Shown: positions 39,613 to 51,473 of the stretch, in pieces | Numbering within the stretch: position 1 is the stretch's first letter | Layout: each line of letters starts with the position of its first letter | Assembly: GCA_025642065.1 (NCBI GenBank) | Contig: JAODUP010001066.1 | Span: forward strand, 62,001 to 126,000 | From: Paralvinella palmiformis | Taxonomy: Eukaryota > Annelida > Polychaeta > Terebellida > Alvinellidae | Direction: 5' to 3' | Length of the DNA: 64,000 bases | The notes under the pieces: generated by a model | Told to the model about the DNA's origin: nothing | What the model saw: only the letters and a program-made list of their open reading frames with translations | Database searches by the model: none | Made by a program: the position numbers and the translations under genes

Positions 39613-40064
39613 GGAGATTTAAACAGAATATTGTTCTGGCATCTTAAAGAATTGCATTGTATACGCTTCTTTTGATGTTCGCTGTATAAAGAAACGGATG
39701 ATAAAATAGCTAATTTGTGCATTTTAGAGCAAATTGTTCTGGGATTGTTATCTCAATAACCCATCAGCGTCATACATATAATCAAGCCCTCATCGACGAT
39801 AGCTGTTATCTATATTATCATATTGATGGGTTTGTTTAGGCAACGTCTTTATCTCACATTCGATTAGTCTTTAAACGACTATAAACATTGTCGTCTTCTA
39901 ATGGTTTCCTCTAGTTGGTTATTATACTTTGTCCATCATTTTATAGAATTTAGAGGTTCAAACCTACAGTTTTTAATACCTTTGTTGACTGATATTTTTG
40001 ATATTGATTAATTCCGATCAGAATTTACGGACGTAAATCTTCATCTTTCTAATACGGATTAGTA
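39613..40064. other. no recognised feature
   Basis: Unassigned AT-rich DNA. Confidence 0.5.
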
Positions 40065-40275
40065 TCTCGAGCACTTGGCGATGGCCTACCCACGGCCCGG
40101 CTGGTTGCGCGGTTGGCCACATACCTCTAGCACCTGGTTTCAAATCATATCTGAAAAAATAGTTCATCTTTCACTTCACCTCGTTATCTTAGAATTGCGC
40201 TCATCCCATTCATCAAGCCGTGTCCACATCAATGGCCATAAAAGAGCAGCAATTTACATTTATAGAGTTCTTTTG
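40065..40275 (+). mobile_element. possible second tRNA-derived SINE type
   Basis: CCCGGCTGGTTGCGCGGTTGG (40097-40117) resembles an A box and CTGGTTTCAAATCA (about 40133-40146) a B box with TTCAAATC. The body differs from the 53.3-kb family. Single copy in the window, so tentative. A 67-codon frame across it is not meaningful. Confidence 0.4.
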
Positions 40276-40440
40276 TGAAGTTGTTGAATGTTTCTTAATA
40301 CTAAAATGTTTGTACTCCGTTGAATATAATCTCAACTTACTTAATTATTCGTAAATTAAATATTCCATACCGTACATATTGATAGATGTTGCATACCTAC
40401 ACATGTTGATACTATAGCCTGTAACCATAAGCATTGTCTG
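40276..40440. other. no recognised feature
   Basis: Short linker. Confidence 0.4.
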
Positions 40441-41058
40441 CGACAAATATGTCACGCCCACAGGAAAGCGGCTACATGCAGGCTAAGTACAAAAACCACG
40501 GAAAGCAGTAAACATACCATTTGATACCACAGCCCGCTTTTATAGACTCTCAGCGTGTTAACAAACATTACAGTTAGTTTGGAATCACTGAAGTGATTTA
40601 AGCTAAAATAAAAACAAAGTATCAATACTGCACATGGATTATTACTGGACTAGAACGAAATATCGTCTCAAACCTGAGTAAATACTATGATTTATTCGAA
40701 CCTAACAGCTAATCCTCATACCTTTCCGTTCATCACTAAGTGAACGTTCATTCACGCTAATTTAGCGTCCCTAGGTATAAGCAGTTAGGTGTGGTGGGAT
40801 CTAAATTAAAGCGTCTATCCACTTGATCTATTTGACCCATGGTCGAGAACAGCGGAATTCAGGCAGATCTCCGATACTGCGAATGACACGTCGGGATTAT
40901 AATAGCTATACATTTAACAAATTTCCTATATCAGTGTAACCTAATTACTCATAATATGGGAAAAAGAACTCTGTCTGCATCTTAATACCCGCCTAATTTA
41001 GTGTCCCTAAGTATATGCAATTAGGTGTGGCGGGATCTAAATTAAAGCAACAATTTTC
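40441..41058 (-). mobile_element. R1 family, rearranged LTR copy (copy f)
   Basis: The left part matches leader Y of copies c and d (GACAAATATGTCACGCCCAC), then jumps at about 40535 into the LTR U3/R border (TTTATAGACTCTCAGCGTG). The segment between primer site and TATA box is deleted. The U3 then runs to about 40988. A second short piece at 40988-41058 repeats the CTAATTTAGTGTCCCTAAG block already present at 40758-40808, so this copy also has a partial LTR duplication. Confidence 0.6.
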
Positions 41059-41663
41059 CTTCGTGTGTGTGTGTATGTATGTGCATGCGTGTGTACTTGT
41101 GTGCATGCGTGCGTGTGTACTAAAACACGCAGATATGTGCAGCTACAGGTATGTGAACACCAAAGGATGAACAGAAGGATACTGAAGCGTAAATGTACCT
41201 AGGTTTAGGAATATTTGATAAGTGATGGATGAAGTGACGTCAGTTGGCTAAGCTTTGTTGTCATTGATTTGCTGGTCAGCAATTGTCCAAGGACTCAGAC
41301 GGGAGTTAGAAACCAATATGACTGAAGCCGGAAAACGTCAGGGACTGGTGTATGAAATATTATCACATCCCCGGAAGTGTTTATCATAGATGTCAGGTTG
41401 ATGTCAGTTCGGTCCTTGGAGAATTAATACAACGTGTAACAACAATGCTTCGTAATGTCCGTATTATTGTATTGTATTACTCTATGCTAATTGATGACGA
41501 GCAGTAAAAACAACAATTCTCAGGCGAGATGACAACTCACTCATACTCCCCAATAACAAATAAATCTTCGTCAAGTTATTTGTTATATAAAACATTTATT
41601 TTTATTCTAGCGTTTACTAACAGGTTCCGTAAAACGAAAAACTTACAAAGTATGCCAAAACCA

Positions 41664-41666
<3 letters not shown>
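41059..41666. other. no recognised feature
   Basis: GT/GC-rich at 41062-41128, otherwise unassigned. Confidence 0.5.

Positions 41667-41755
<89 letters not shown>
41667..41755. repeat. (GT)n microsatellite
   Basis: About 89 bases of uninterrupted GT. Confidence 0.98.
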
Positions 41756-41756
<1 letters not shown>

Positions 41757-41990
41757 GAGCGGGCGAAATCACGCACACACACACACACAACAGTTTCACA
41801 AAATTATTATTATATATTATCGCTATTATATATATGTGCACAAATAATATAAATAATAATATATATCTAATCATATTGCAATACGAATACCTAAACAAAG
41901 AGTATAAGAATATTTTGAACACTGATAACACTAAGTCTTATATATGTATATAATAAAGCATCATATACCGACGCACACATATACACACAC

Positions 41991-42169
<179 letters not shown>

Positions 42170-42177
42170 TTTTTTTT

Positions 42178-42840
42178 CTAAAACCATGGCACTATTCAGT
42201 AAAAAATCTAGGGGTTATTTTTGACCAATGTATTAACATGTATGAACATGTCACATCAGTATACCGAGCTGCCTACTACTATCTTAAGAACATCCACTGT
42301 TTAAAAGCATTCTTGACACAAGAAGCAGTTGTTACTGCAGTTTATGCCTTTGTTACACCTCATATAGACTATTGTACCTCCCTGTTATATGGTATATATC
42401 TGATTATAACATCAACCACCTTCAGCGAATTCAGAATACTGCAGGTTGCATAGTGACAAATACTCGTAAATGTGATCATATCACCCCAATTCTTCAAAAA
42501 CTACATTGGCTACCTGTTAGACAGCGTATCCATTTCAAGATTGTATTAATAACATATAAATCTATTAATGATATGGCAACAGAATACCTGTGTGAACTGG
42601 TGTCCATTAGAAAGTCATCCCGAAAACCCAGGTCATCCTTTCAGATACTACTGCAGGTGCCTGTGTCTCGGCTCAACTCATATGGTGATTGTACGTTTAG
42701 TGTTGCAGCCCCCACTTTGTGGAATAGGTTGCCGGCAAATATTAGAAATGCGTCGTCTCTTGAAAGTTTTAAATCCGTTCTAAAAATACACCTGTTCAAG
42801 GTCACTTTCTCAGATAAATAATAATTATCTTTTAATTCTC
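42178..42840 (+). pseudogene. L2/CR1-like LINE, RT C-terminal end
   Basis: Frames 42238-42453 and 42372-42821 together give the C-terminal part of a LINE ORF2: VYAFVTPHIDYCTSLLYG (the DYC block), QRIQNTAGCIVTNTRKCDHI, then LHWLPVRQRIHFKIVLITYK, and a conserved tail FSVAAPTLWNRLPANIRNAS. The second frame is open for 149 codons to a natural stop at 42821, so this copy is younger than most here. One frameshift near 42390 and the T/TA array mark its broken 5' side. It differs from the 16/29/36-kb family. Confidence 0.88.
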
Positions 42841-42864
42841 TTACAGGGTGTTTACAGACATATT

Positions 42865-43490
42865 ATTAACAGACACAAAGTGGTTTGTTATCACTCTAAG
42901 GACCTTGGTTATTGTCCAGGCATTGTGTGGATTGTCTATCACTAGAACAATATCACCAACTTATACATTCCTCCGATGTCTGAGCCACTTGTGACGTTCT
43001 TGTAACGGGCACAAGTATTCACGTCACCACCTTTCCCAGAAGGAAGGAATCAGTCAGATATTGCACCTGACGCCATCTCCGACGAACATAGTTATCCGAC
43101 TTGTTAAAAGAGATCAACTGGTAATTTCTGTTGCGAACGAAGGATAAACAAACGGTCAGGTGTAAGCGCGTCAAGGTCGTTAGGATAATCCGACATTAAT
43201 GATATTGGGCAATCATTGAGAATACTCTCCATTTTACACATTAATCTCTGAAGACCTTCGTCATTTAAACGAATAATCTGTTCATGTAGCAGCCCACATC
43301 CGCTGCCACACTCAACCGAAATGAGAAGCTGATGGAAGGTTGAAGTTCCACTTAATGTTGTGATGATGAAGAATCTTTGCTATTTTGGATTGCTCCTATT
43401 GTTCTATGCTTTCTCTGAGCTCACGTTCTTCGCCTCGTGCTAGCTTTCGTGTTTGACGATTCTCACAGCAGGCAGAATCATTTTGTTTAT
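42865..43490 (-). pseudogene. BEL/Pao LTR retrotransposon: integrase end + DUF5641
   Basis: On the minus strand, 43450-43270 reads ELRESIEQ, then KILHHHNIKWNFNLPSASHFG and a broken VW-RMW stretch. This is the end of a BEL/Pao integrase core, where the family has WxFNPPxASHxGGVWER. 43255-43100 continues with CKMESILNDCPISLMS and DALTPDRLFILRSQQ. 43100-42870 has NYVRRRWRQVQYLTD and shifted-frame KWLRHRRNVYK, then a VIDNPHNAWTITKVL block, the DUF5641 C-terminal domain. Several stops and frameshifts are present. LTRs, gag, protease and RT were not found. It lies directly downstream of the LINE 3' end. Confidence 0.82.
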
Positions 43491-43785
43491 TTGTGTTTCA
43501 TTATCTGTGTAAATTTTATGATGAGTAAATTTAGCATTGGCTAAGATTAGTACCTTACCTGTATAATAATGTATGACATTAACTGAATAACCTTATGTAA
43601 TTTACCTGTTTATTAATACGGTGTTTTAGCAATAATATGTTGTTATATGTAAGCTCATTTTCGTGATCATTTGAACAATTATTTTGTCTATTATAATCAA
43701 ACTTCAACCTACTAGAAATTAAATGAGGTATTGAGAAAAATGTGTTTTTTATGAGCACATGATTTCAACCTCAACAGGGGTATTA
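43491..43785. other. no recognised feature
   Basis: AT-rich linker. Confidence 0.4.
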
Positions 43786-43885
43786 TTATATTATATATTA
43801 TATGTACAAAGCCTTTAAATGGCTCATACTGGTATGGGCGCCTTATTAAATATGCATTATTATTATTATTTTATTTTATTTTTTA

Positions 43886-43927
<42 letters not shown>
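43786..43927 (+). repeat. LINE-like 3' tail and (TTA)n array
   Basis: TGTACAAAGCCTTTAAATGG and GGGCGCCTTATTAAATATGC resemble the hairpin-like 3' end of L2/CR1 elements (GCGCCTT...GGGCGCTATTAAAT), followed by TTATTATT. It could be the displaced 3' end of the 42.2-kb LINE, separated by the BEL/Pao fragment. Confidence 0.45.
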
Positions 43928-44640
43928 TCTTAATTATATCAAACAAAATTACTTTTAAATTGACATCAAAAAGGATTTAAAAGTAAACAGTAAGTAACTA
44001 AATCAATAATATATAACAGTGAAATTAATAATAACGATATTTCAACTATTACTACTACTACAACTATTACTAACTAACGATAATAATAATGAGTCAGATT
44101 TAGTCAACTATTATCTGATGCTATACATAATAAACCACGGAAAATAGGGAATTTCCTTGTCACAGTTATAGAAAGCTAGAAGTATATGTAATAACTATCA
44201 TATCGTTTTATAATATAACAGCCGACCACAACAGAACAATTAATATACATTGTCAGACAATACATAGGCAAAGGTATAAAATGGTATATATCCTATTTAA
44301 GATGCTACGATGAGCATATAGAATATGAATATTCGTCCAAAAAAAGAGGACACTTCCTCCGCCCATTCTAATTACAACACTGTACATAAGGTAAATATAG
44401 GAAGCATCAGTAATAAATGATAAAAGTTAAAATATTATAATGAATCAGAATGTATTTATTACGTTGGTCTTACAAATAATAATAACGAAGTGAAGTTTGG
44501 TTTTTAAAAATCAAATTATGATAATAAATCACTTGACTCTCGATGTGACCAACGGATGAGGAGGATAAAGTGGCTTTCATTCTTACAGTGACTGAAGCAA
44601 AGTAGACGTCAACCAGACCAATTTCCCGGTCCTCAATACA
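43928..44640. other. AT-rich, no recognised feature
   Basis: Nothing named. Confidence 0.5.
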
Positions 44641-44642
44641 TA

Positions 44643-44823
44643 GAGCTAGATCACGTGTATCGAAATGGATTGTCCTCCGCGCTTAATGATGACAACTCCA
44701 TTCCTCTGAATGATTCTGTTGTTCTCATTTAGAGTACAGCTCGTCATATCTAAGGACAAAGATCCGGATGTCTCCTTCACTATGAAGCGATGTATATCAG
44801 ATAAGGTGAACTTGTCGCATTGT
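44643..44823 (-). other. possible short coding remnant, unassigned
   Basis: A minus-strand frame free of stops for about 59 codons, starting CDKFTLSDIHRFIVKETSGS and ending HVI-stop. Composition is protein-like and the patch is less AT-rich than its flanks. There is no start codon, an in-frame stop precedes it and no good acceptor is seen. Not recognised. It may be a terminal exon, a decayed element or chance. Confidence 0.2.
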
Positions 44824-46560
44824 TACTAGTTACGGTATTTTCTATAGCGATGTTACAACTGGATCAGACATGTATTCCTTCCAACAAATTAGAGAACTAA
44901 TTTATCTCACCAATGCGGGTTTTTCGGGTATTTTAAAATCTGGTTCTTAATATTCATAATAATAACAAATATTGCTTCATTTGACGGAGAATTTAAAAGC
45001 TGGATTACAAATTAGACAATTAATGTTTATCGAATATATCAGACTAACAATGAGTCCAGGATTATAGATTGACCATCGTCTATTTCTGACCGAATTATCG
45101 TATTAATAACCTAATGCCAAATGATAATAAGCTGTAATCAGTTATTATGTGAGTTTTACAGGCCGAGCCAGATGGTAGTATGTCGATTTGTTCTGTTCGT
45201 GTTAATCTTGTTGAGGTAGATTATATAAAACGATTGTCAATTGAGATAAGATTAGGATTAGGATCGTCAGGCTTTAAATGCTGGAGCAGGATGTCAGAAT
45301 GTACAAGCGACACCTAGCGGTTAGGATGATAACTGATGTAGGAAACGGCCAATAAAGGTAGATGAGCTGGCATTACAATAGGATAGGATGGAATGGGATA
45401 TTTATATTACAATTCTGTTGTTGTTGTTGTTGTTGTTGTTTAATTGCTAAGTAGACGAAACGCATGGCATTATTTGTCCGTTAAGCTTATAGTTATATTT
45501 ATAGTTGTCATAAATCAGAACAGAATGACCGTATAAAATATGTTAATAACCAGTTAATATCTGTTCCTAACGAAGTTTTATGAAAGAGTAAGAATTAAAA
45601 TAGTAACAGGTAATTGATAATATCTGATGGCAATCAAACGCTAGATGTCGTGTTGATATAAAGTATATTGTCGTATATAATTTAGCGCTATTATGTAGTC
45701 GTTTTTGGTTACTTGATTCAGTAGAACTTTTCCCATTCTTCGCTGCAGGTTCTGGGTTCGAATCTGAATCACATCAATATTTATAGGATGTCTCCCTAAG
45801 GATTATGTTGTGATTGTTGGATGATTTATTGATATTTGTGTCCTGTAGCATCAGTTTGTTTCCATGGACAAGGATTTATCAACATATCAATGACGTGGAG
45901 ATACTTAGCGACTATGAACCTAATTGCCTTCCTACACTCAGTACTTATTTAGCTTCATTCATCCCAGAAATGTAATTAACTAAATATCCAGAATCTGTGA
46001 CACGTACTTATTATCACCTGACTGCACACTCCTGTAGCTAGGGTCCATCAAACGTTACTTCACTGTAAATAACATGAAGCTGGTATTAGTGGCATTTATT
46101 GAATGTCAAGAAATATACGTGTTATTCATTTCTATACTGATGCAGGTAATAAAGGTTTTCCAATGTTTACAGAAGTTTAGATTCCTAGGGATCAATGTTT
46201 GGTAATTGCCTCTGATAGAAGAGATACTTTTAAACCGAAGAGACATGTTGAGCAAATGTGTTTATAAAATTTCAATGTTTTATTACACACATGAATTTAC
46301 ACACAGTTAACTAAATCTTGATTTAGACTCATTCAGATCAGGTCGGAACTTTGAATTGTTTGATATACTGTATTAAATATCAGGGATACTAGATATATTG
46401 TGATATATTGCATTTTTTTCTTCATTATTTGGAGTATTTGAGTGAAAGAAGTCCGAGCCCAATATGATTGTTGGTAGCCATTGACGCGTGAGGTCAACAG
46501 GTCAGGCAACCAGCCAAGCGTCACACTTGAGTTACCACTGTATACATTAGCTGATTAACT
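44824..46560. other. no recognised gene
   Basis: Contains a (TTG)n run at about 45416-45440 and a tRNA-B-box-like GGGTTCGAATC at about 45752-45762 without a convincing A box. Otherwise unassigned. Confidence 0.5.
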
Positions 46561-46829
46561 GCAAGCTTACCCACCAGGTCAAAACTTTTGACATCTATCT
46601 GGATGTTAGCGTTGTAGCAGATGGCTTCTTGACATATTATACGAAGTGATCATCACTGGGATCAGATGTCTGGAGTTGAATTTCCCCAATCTTTGTGATA
46701 ATAAAGCTGATTCTGAGAATTAACGAGTGCGTAGATGTTGGAACAAATACTATGTGGGGCCAGAACACCCGGACACTCTGATGATTGACTCCAAAATAGG
46801 AAAGAAAAGAATATTGTGACATTATGATG

Positions 46830-47460
46830 ACTGCGAACATTGACACACGGGGAAGAAGCAGTGATGGATCATTACACCAGCATGGGATGTGTGTACGAAA
46901 AGAAAGATTTTCGTACAACGGGTGTCGAGTTCTCGCGGAAACATGATAACAATGTTGTCATTACAGTCACATTTTACGATAGAAAAGGCATATTTATGGT
47001 GCAATCAGATGCGCGAGATCCTGTGAGATTACAAAGGAATGGCCAAATGACTATGACGAAGATCATACTCCATTTACATCAAGTGTCTACCTGTAGCGTG
47101 CTGGTAGGCAAATCTAAGACACATGCCAAGAAAGTAACTATTTCCAGTGACTGTTCACGACTTCACGAGATTTCAAAACCCTACAAGCACGAAGAGAGCT
47201 AACAAAACACTACCCGACAGAATATACGAACGACTAGCACCGGATATACGTCAGAATATACCCACGACTAGCACCGTATATATGTGTCAGGAACACGGAT
47301 CAAGTAATAACACCCATAACCAACAGATAGTAAGATGCTTCAACTGCTGTGAGAATAGGTAGACGTCTGTCACATGGAAACGGGACAAGCGTGTAATATG
47401 TTTTATATGGGGAGAATCTGGACACAAAAAGCACCATCACAACGACTGTTAGGTAGCTGA
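46830..47460 (+). pseudogene. LINE ORF1 remnant with zinc knuckle
   Basis: First part of the long LINE copy ending at 50160. Frame 46840-47202 (120 codons) has GVEFSRKHDNNVVITVTFYD. A shifted frame at 47334-47450 has CFNCCENR, then a stop, then ICFIWGESGHKKHHHNDC. These look like two gag-type CCHC knuckles, the second with the second Cys replaced by Trp. Nucleic-acid-binding ORF1 proteins of this type precede endonuclease-RT ORFs in Jockey/CR1-group LINEs. Frameshifts near 47200 and a stop in the first knuckle make it inactive. Confidence 0.7.
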
Positions 47461-47639
47461 CCAAGAAGACTGTACTGGAAGTGACGTCACCATCTCCAAG
47501 CCCCAAACATGGATGACCATACCCAAGACGTAATAACAAGCAAATGAACAAAAACAGTATGTAACCTAAATATTAAATTTAAACAAGTGTTGCATATTTA
47601 TTTGCATATTTGTGTTGCTAATTAATCTAAACTTTGCTC

Positions 47640-48460
47640 ATATCAATATAAACAGCATTAGGCATAATTTGATTCCATTAGCTGAGGTTATACGTAAAGG
47701 CATGATTAATGTATTATCTATTCAGGAAACAAAATGTTATAATTCATTTCCGATGCAATAATTTCACTTTGAAGACTTTTAAATGTATCGAAAATATTAT
47801 AAATGTAATCCAAGGAGCTTACTCTTTTATATTAGATACGATCTTATGCACAGGAGACGTGTCGATTTCGAACTTTATCAGAATCATAATAATGCTAGAG
47901 TTGAAAGTTTATGTATTGAAGTTTATATTAAATCAGATCAATAGATTCCATGTTCTATTTACAAACAAATAAATATGTCAAAGTTAAACTTTAAATGTAT
48001 ATTCTAAAATATACCGAAAACGGTAGCTCAACATTGTACAAATGGTATTTTATGGGCGATTTTAACATAAACAAGTTTCGTCCGACATAATGACTCAAAG
48101 ATTACTATCTATTTATAATTGTAAAATTGTTGTTGATCAACCTCTACATGTCACAAAGATAATATTCCATCCTTAATTGATATCATCACTAGAAATGTGC
48201 CGAAACGTTAAAAAGGTTGTTACGTGTTTAGATATAGATTTAAGTTATTTCCACGATATGGTATTTTTCTCAACTAAGCAACATATACGGAATGGATCTA
48301 ATAAATATATAACATACCGTAGCTATACTAATTATAATGTAGAAATAGTTGAAAGCCACCTACAGCAGATTCCCGTTTTAATTTGGCAGAACATTTTAAT
48401 GGTACCGATGACACGTATTTCTTTTTCAATAAAACCTGTTGTTAGAGATAATGGATGATC
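47640..48460 (+). pseudogene. LINE apurinic-like endonuclease remnant
   Basis: Begins with INSIRHNLIPLAEVIRKGM and LSIQETKC, the N-terminal end of APE-type LINE endonucleases (NINSIR...IQETK). It continues through frame-shifted pieces: a GDFNI-like block about 48054-48070, then VVTCLDIDLSYFHDMVFFST at about 48215-48275, where the family has DLSDFHDMV. Direct continuation of the ORF1 remnant upstream and the RT remnant downstream. Confidence 0.78.
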
Positions 48461-49473
48461 ATGCTCCTCTTAAACAAAGAAAGATTAAACATAACAACCT
48501 TTATTATACGGATAGTAAATTAATAAAGGTAATAAACGTTAAAAATGTTGAATAGAAAATATGACCGATGAAGCATAACACAAAATTGGGAATGATATCG
48601 TAAACATAGGAACATCACTTTTAAGTTAAGAAAGAAGAGTCTCAATTTGTATAAAGGAACAAAATTGTGAGTTCAGTTAAAAAAAGGCAACAATTCCGCA
48701 AAACCTTCAAATCCTTAATATCAGACAACTACTGTAAACATTATACCATTATCGTTATGAAATATAATGATGTATTAACAAACCTGGTGAAGTATCATAT
48801 GTATTTGGATGAATACTTCATTAATATGCCTCCTGTCATAGGTTAAGAAAATAATATAGAACATAACGACGATGTCGATAATATTATAAGCGACTATATT
48901 AACCCTGAAAGTATTGTTCGAACTTAAACCTAATCAACAGACTAGTGCACAAACTGATTTTTAACATGTATCTGCCGAAGAAATTACCACAGAAATGCTA
49001 AAATAAATTATAAAAAATATCAACAGGTCACAAACATATAGCTGCATAATTGCTTAAATATGGAGTTAATATTGTATATGCTTACCTTTTCAGGCTTTGA
49101 TTAATAAATCTATTTTGAAGGCCGCTTTTCTGAGCAGCTTAATGAAAGCTGAAGTCAGATCAGTTTATAAGGATGAATGATTACTTGAACAACGCAAATT
49201 ACAGACAAGTTAGTATTTTACTATCAATTTATAAGCTATTTGAGAGGATGTTAGTTCATCAAATATCCACATTTTTAACCTATTTTTTCGCCCTATATAT
49301 TGGGATTTGGGAAAAGCTATTGTGGCCAAAGTGTACCTTTAAGATCTTTATAAGATGTCAAATATAATATGGATCATGACAATATCGTTGAAACGGTGCT
49401 AACTGATCGGTTGCGTCCATTTGATTGTATACCTCATCGTCTTTTAATAGAAACATTATACAGTCACGGTGTC

Positions 49474-49546
49474 ATGTTCCCATATTATGAAGTATTTCTA
49501 AAACAGACACCGGCGGTAAAAATTAATAATTCAACAAGTGAATATA
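49474..49546 (+). repeat. 73-bp LINE piece, first copy
   Basis: Starts ATGTTCCCATATTATGAAGT and ends ACAAGTGAATAT. Repeated at 49841-49913 with about three differences. Confidence 0.9.
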
Positions 49547-49557
49547 TATATATATAT

Positions 49558-49843
49558 TCTAGACCATATTCATTAGGAGTTAGATACAAACATTGTTGTC
49601 ACGCTATGTTATCAGGGCTTCAAACTATAGATAGGTTTCACTTGACAAAGTGACTTTATCTTATTTTTGTGTGTCATTTAAAAGAAATACCCGATTCATC
49701 ATTACACGACAGCATCCATTGATCTTCATCGTGGACATACGTCCTTGTTGGTGACTATGCTTCTTATTCTACATCAACAATTACCTTCCTTTCGTTGTCC
49801 TCATACTGTGACCTTATTTATCCTAGAAATGTCACCCTCAATG
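49558..49843 (+). repeat. 286-bp segment inserted in the LINE, copy of 52121-52405
   Basis: Starts TCTAGACCATATTCATTAGG and ends CACCCTCAATG. Roughly 97% identical by eye to 52121-52405, same orientation. Both copies are preceded by TA repeats, short here and long at 52067-52120. Confidence 0.92.
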
Positions 49844-49913
49844 TTCCCATATTATGAAATATTTCTAAAACAGACACCCGCGGTAAAAATTAATAATTCA
49901 ACAAGTGAATATG
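49841..49913 (+). repeat. 73-bp LINE piece, second copy
   Basis: Repeats 49474-49546, then continues into the remaining LINE sequence (GTTGTTATTTAAAAAGGGGC), so this copy is the one in proper continuity downstream. Confidence 0.9.
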
Positions 49914-50160
49914 TTGTTATTTAAAAAGGGGCTGCACAAGGATCATTTGAGCAGAATACGTTTTCTAATGATTTGTTACTTTTAGTTCAAAATCTTTGTT
50001 ACATTTATAACTATGCTCATGATGATACTGTATCATATACTGATGATACCGTAGATGAAGTTAAGAGTAAAGCGTTAAATACTCTCACCTTGATGAGTTG
50101 TAAAACAGTTGGTTATATGATGAATGTGCTAGATGATATCAAAGATAATAGAAACTAAGG

Positions 50161-50663
50161 AAATATATTAATGTTTCAATCTTCCATTTTATCGCATTTA
50201 ATTACTTTTCAATATTATTTCACTTCAATAAAATAAAATAAATCAATAATATAATAAATATAATTCATCGTATGAAAAGTTGAGAAATAGGTTAAATAAT
50301 CCACATGTGTAAGGAAAATTATTCAAATAATTCACATATGTACATTCAACGTTTAAGGAAAATTATGATATAGCTATATTACCATTAAATTTATATAATA
50401 TAAATAATATGTTTAAATTAAAATATGGTATATACATAATGCCATAATACACATGTACTAGTACTTAATCTTCCAACTTGTAATAGTCAACGGTTTTAAA
50501 AAAAAAAGGTAATCTATAAGAACATACACAAAATCCTGATGTCCTAATTTTACTTGAAGTAAACTTCCTGTAGTATGACGGTTAACGTCACTTCCGTTAA
50601 TATAATCTGAATTTTCTTTCCAAATTAGTATACCAACAATCTTTCTAATATTACTGAACCACG
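50161..50663. other. AT-rich, no recognised feature
   Basis: Nothing named. Confidence 0.5.
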
Positions 50664-50900
50664 ACTATACTATACTATACTATACTATACTATACTATAC
50701 TATACTATACTATACTATACTATACTATACTATACTATACTATACTATACTATACTATACTATACTATACTGTACTGTACGGTACTGTACTGTACTGTAC
50801 TGTACTGTGACATACTTACTGTACTATACTATACTGTACTATACTTTACTTTACTTTACTATACTATACTATACTATACTATACTATACTATACTATGCT
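50664..50900. repeat. (CTATA)n pentanucleotide array with CTGTA variants
   Basis: Pure CTATA units to about 50771, a CTGTA block to about 50815, then mixed ACTTT and CTATA units to 50900. Confidence 0.95.
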
Positions 50901-51175
50901 ATACTAAATAAGGACAATAACAATAATAACTAAAAACAAAAACAGAAAATCTCGAAGTATGAATTCAAACTCTGGACGATTCATCAGGGGACTGGTTTAT
51001 CTTCACCCTAAGCAAATCGGTACTGTACTGTACTGTACTATACTGTACTGTACTGTACTGCACTGTACTGTACTGTACTGTACCATACTTACTGTACTAT
51101 ACTATACTATACTATGCTATACTAAATAAGCACAATAACAATAATAAATAAAAACAAAAACAATATTATATTTAT
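50901..51175 (+). repeat. partly duplicated pentanucleotide array and flank
   Basis: 50771-50940 (CTGTA block, CATACTTACTGTACTATAC, GCTATACTAAATAAG, CAATAACAATAATAA) is repeated at about 51020-51172. Between them lies 50944-51020, a piece that also occurs at 51474-51537. Confidence 0.8.
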
Positions 51176-51473
51176 TGTTCTGTTTGTTTTCATTTCCCAT
51201 GATACACGTTTACAATAATCAGACACAACGAATTGATACTTTTTCGGAAAATGATACTGACTATCAACATCCGGTATATGTACTGTACAAGTTTAACATT
51301 TAGTAATCACAAGTATGTCATTAATATAATTAATGTTTGTACATGTAGATATTTAAAAAAACAATTGTTAATTATATATTCTTTACATAGTTGACTCTTT
51401 TCGAAATAGCCAACATGGGCATATGGTGTGTGTGTCAATGTGTGTGTTAACTGTGTAGAATAAGACACTGGCA

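Larger units (their letters stand above)
48900..50160 (+). pseudogene. LINE reverse transcriptase remnant with internal insertion
   Basis: Frame 49173-49367 has NANYRQVSILLSIYKLFERM (fingers). 49369-49653 has TVLTDRLRPFDCIPHRLLIE (motif A, the usual SRAFDCIPH changed). 49973-50158 has IYNYAHDDTVSYTDDTVDE, the motif C region with YADD altered to YAHDD. Between them the reading is interrupted by a duplicated 73-bp LINE piece (49474-49546 and 49841-49913) enclosing a foreign 286-bp segment. The thumb and 3' end after 50160 are missing. Jockey/CR1-group by motif wording. Confidence 0.85.

Noticed and set aside
45740..45765. tRNA gene or SINE head suggested by GGGTTCGAATC
   Set aside because: There is a good B-box-like match but no A box or cloverleaf could be built upstream.
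46840..47202. 120-codon frame as a host gene exon
   Set aside because: It lies just upstream of zinc-knuckle, endonuclease and RT remnants in the right order for a LINE ORF1, so it is assigned to that element.
50664..51130. CRISPR-like regular repeats
   Set aside because: Contiguous pentanucleotide units without spacers, in a eukaryotic context.
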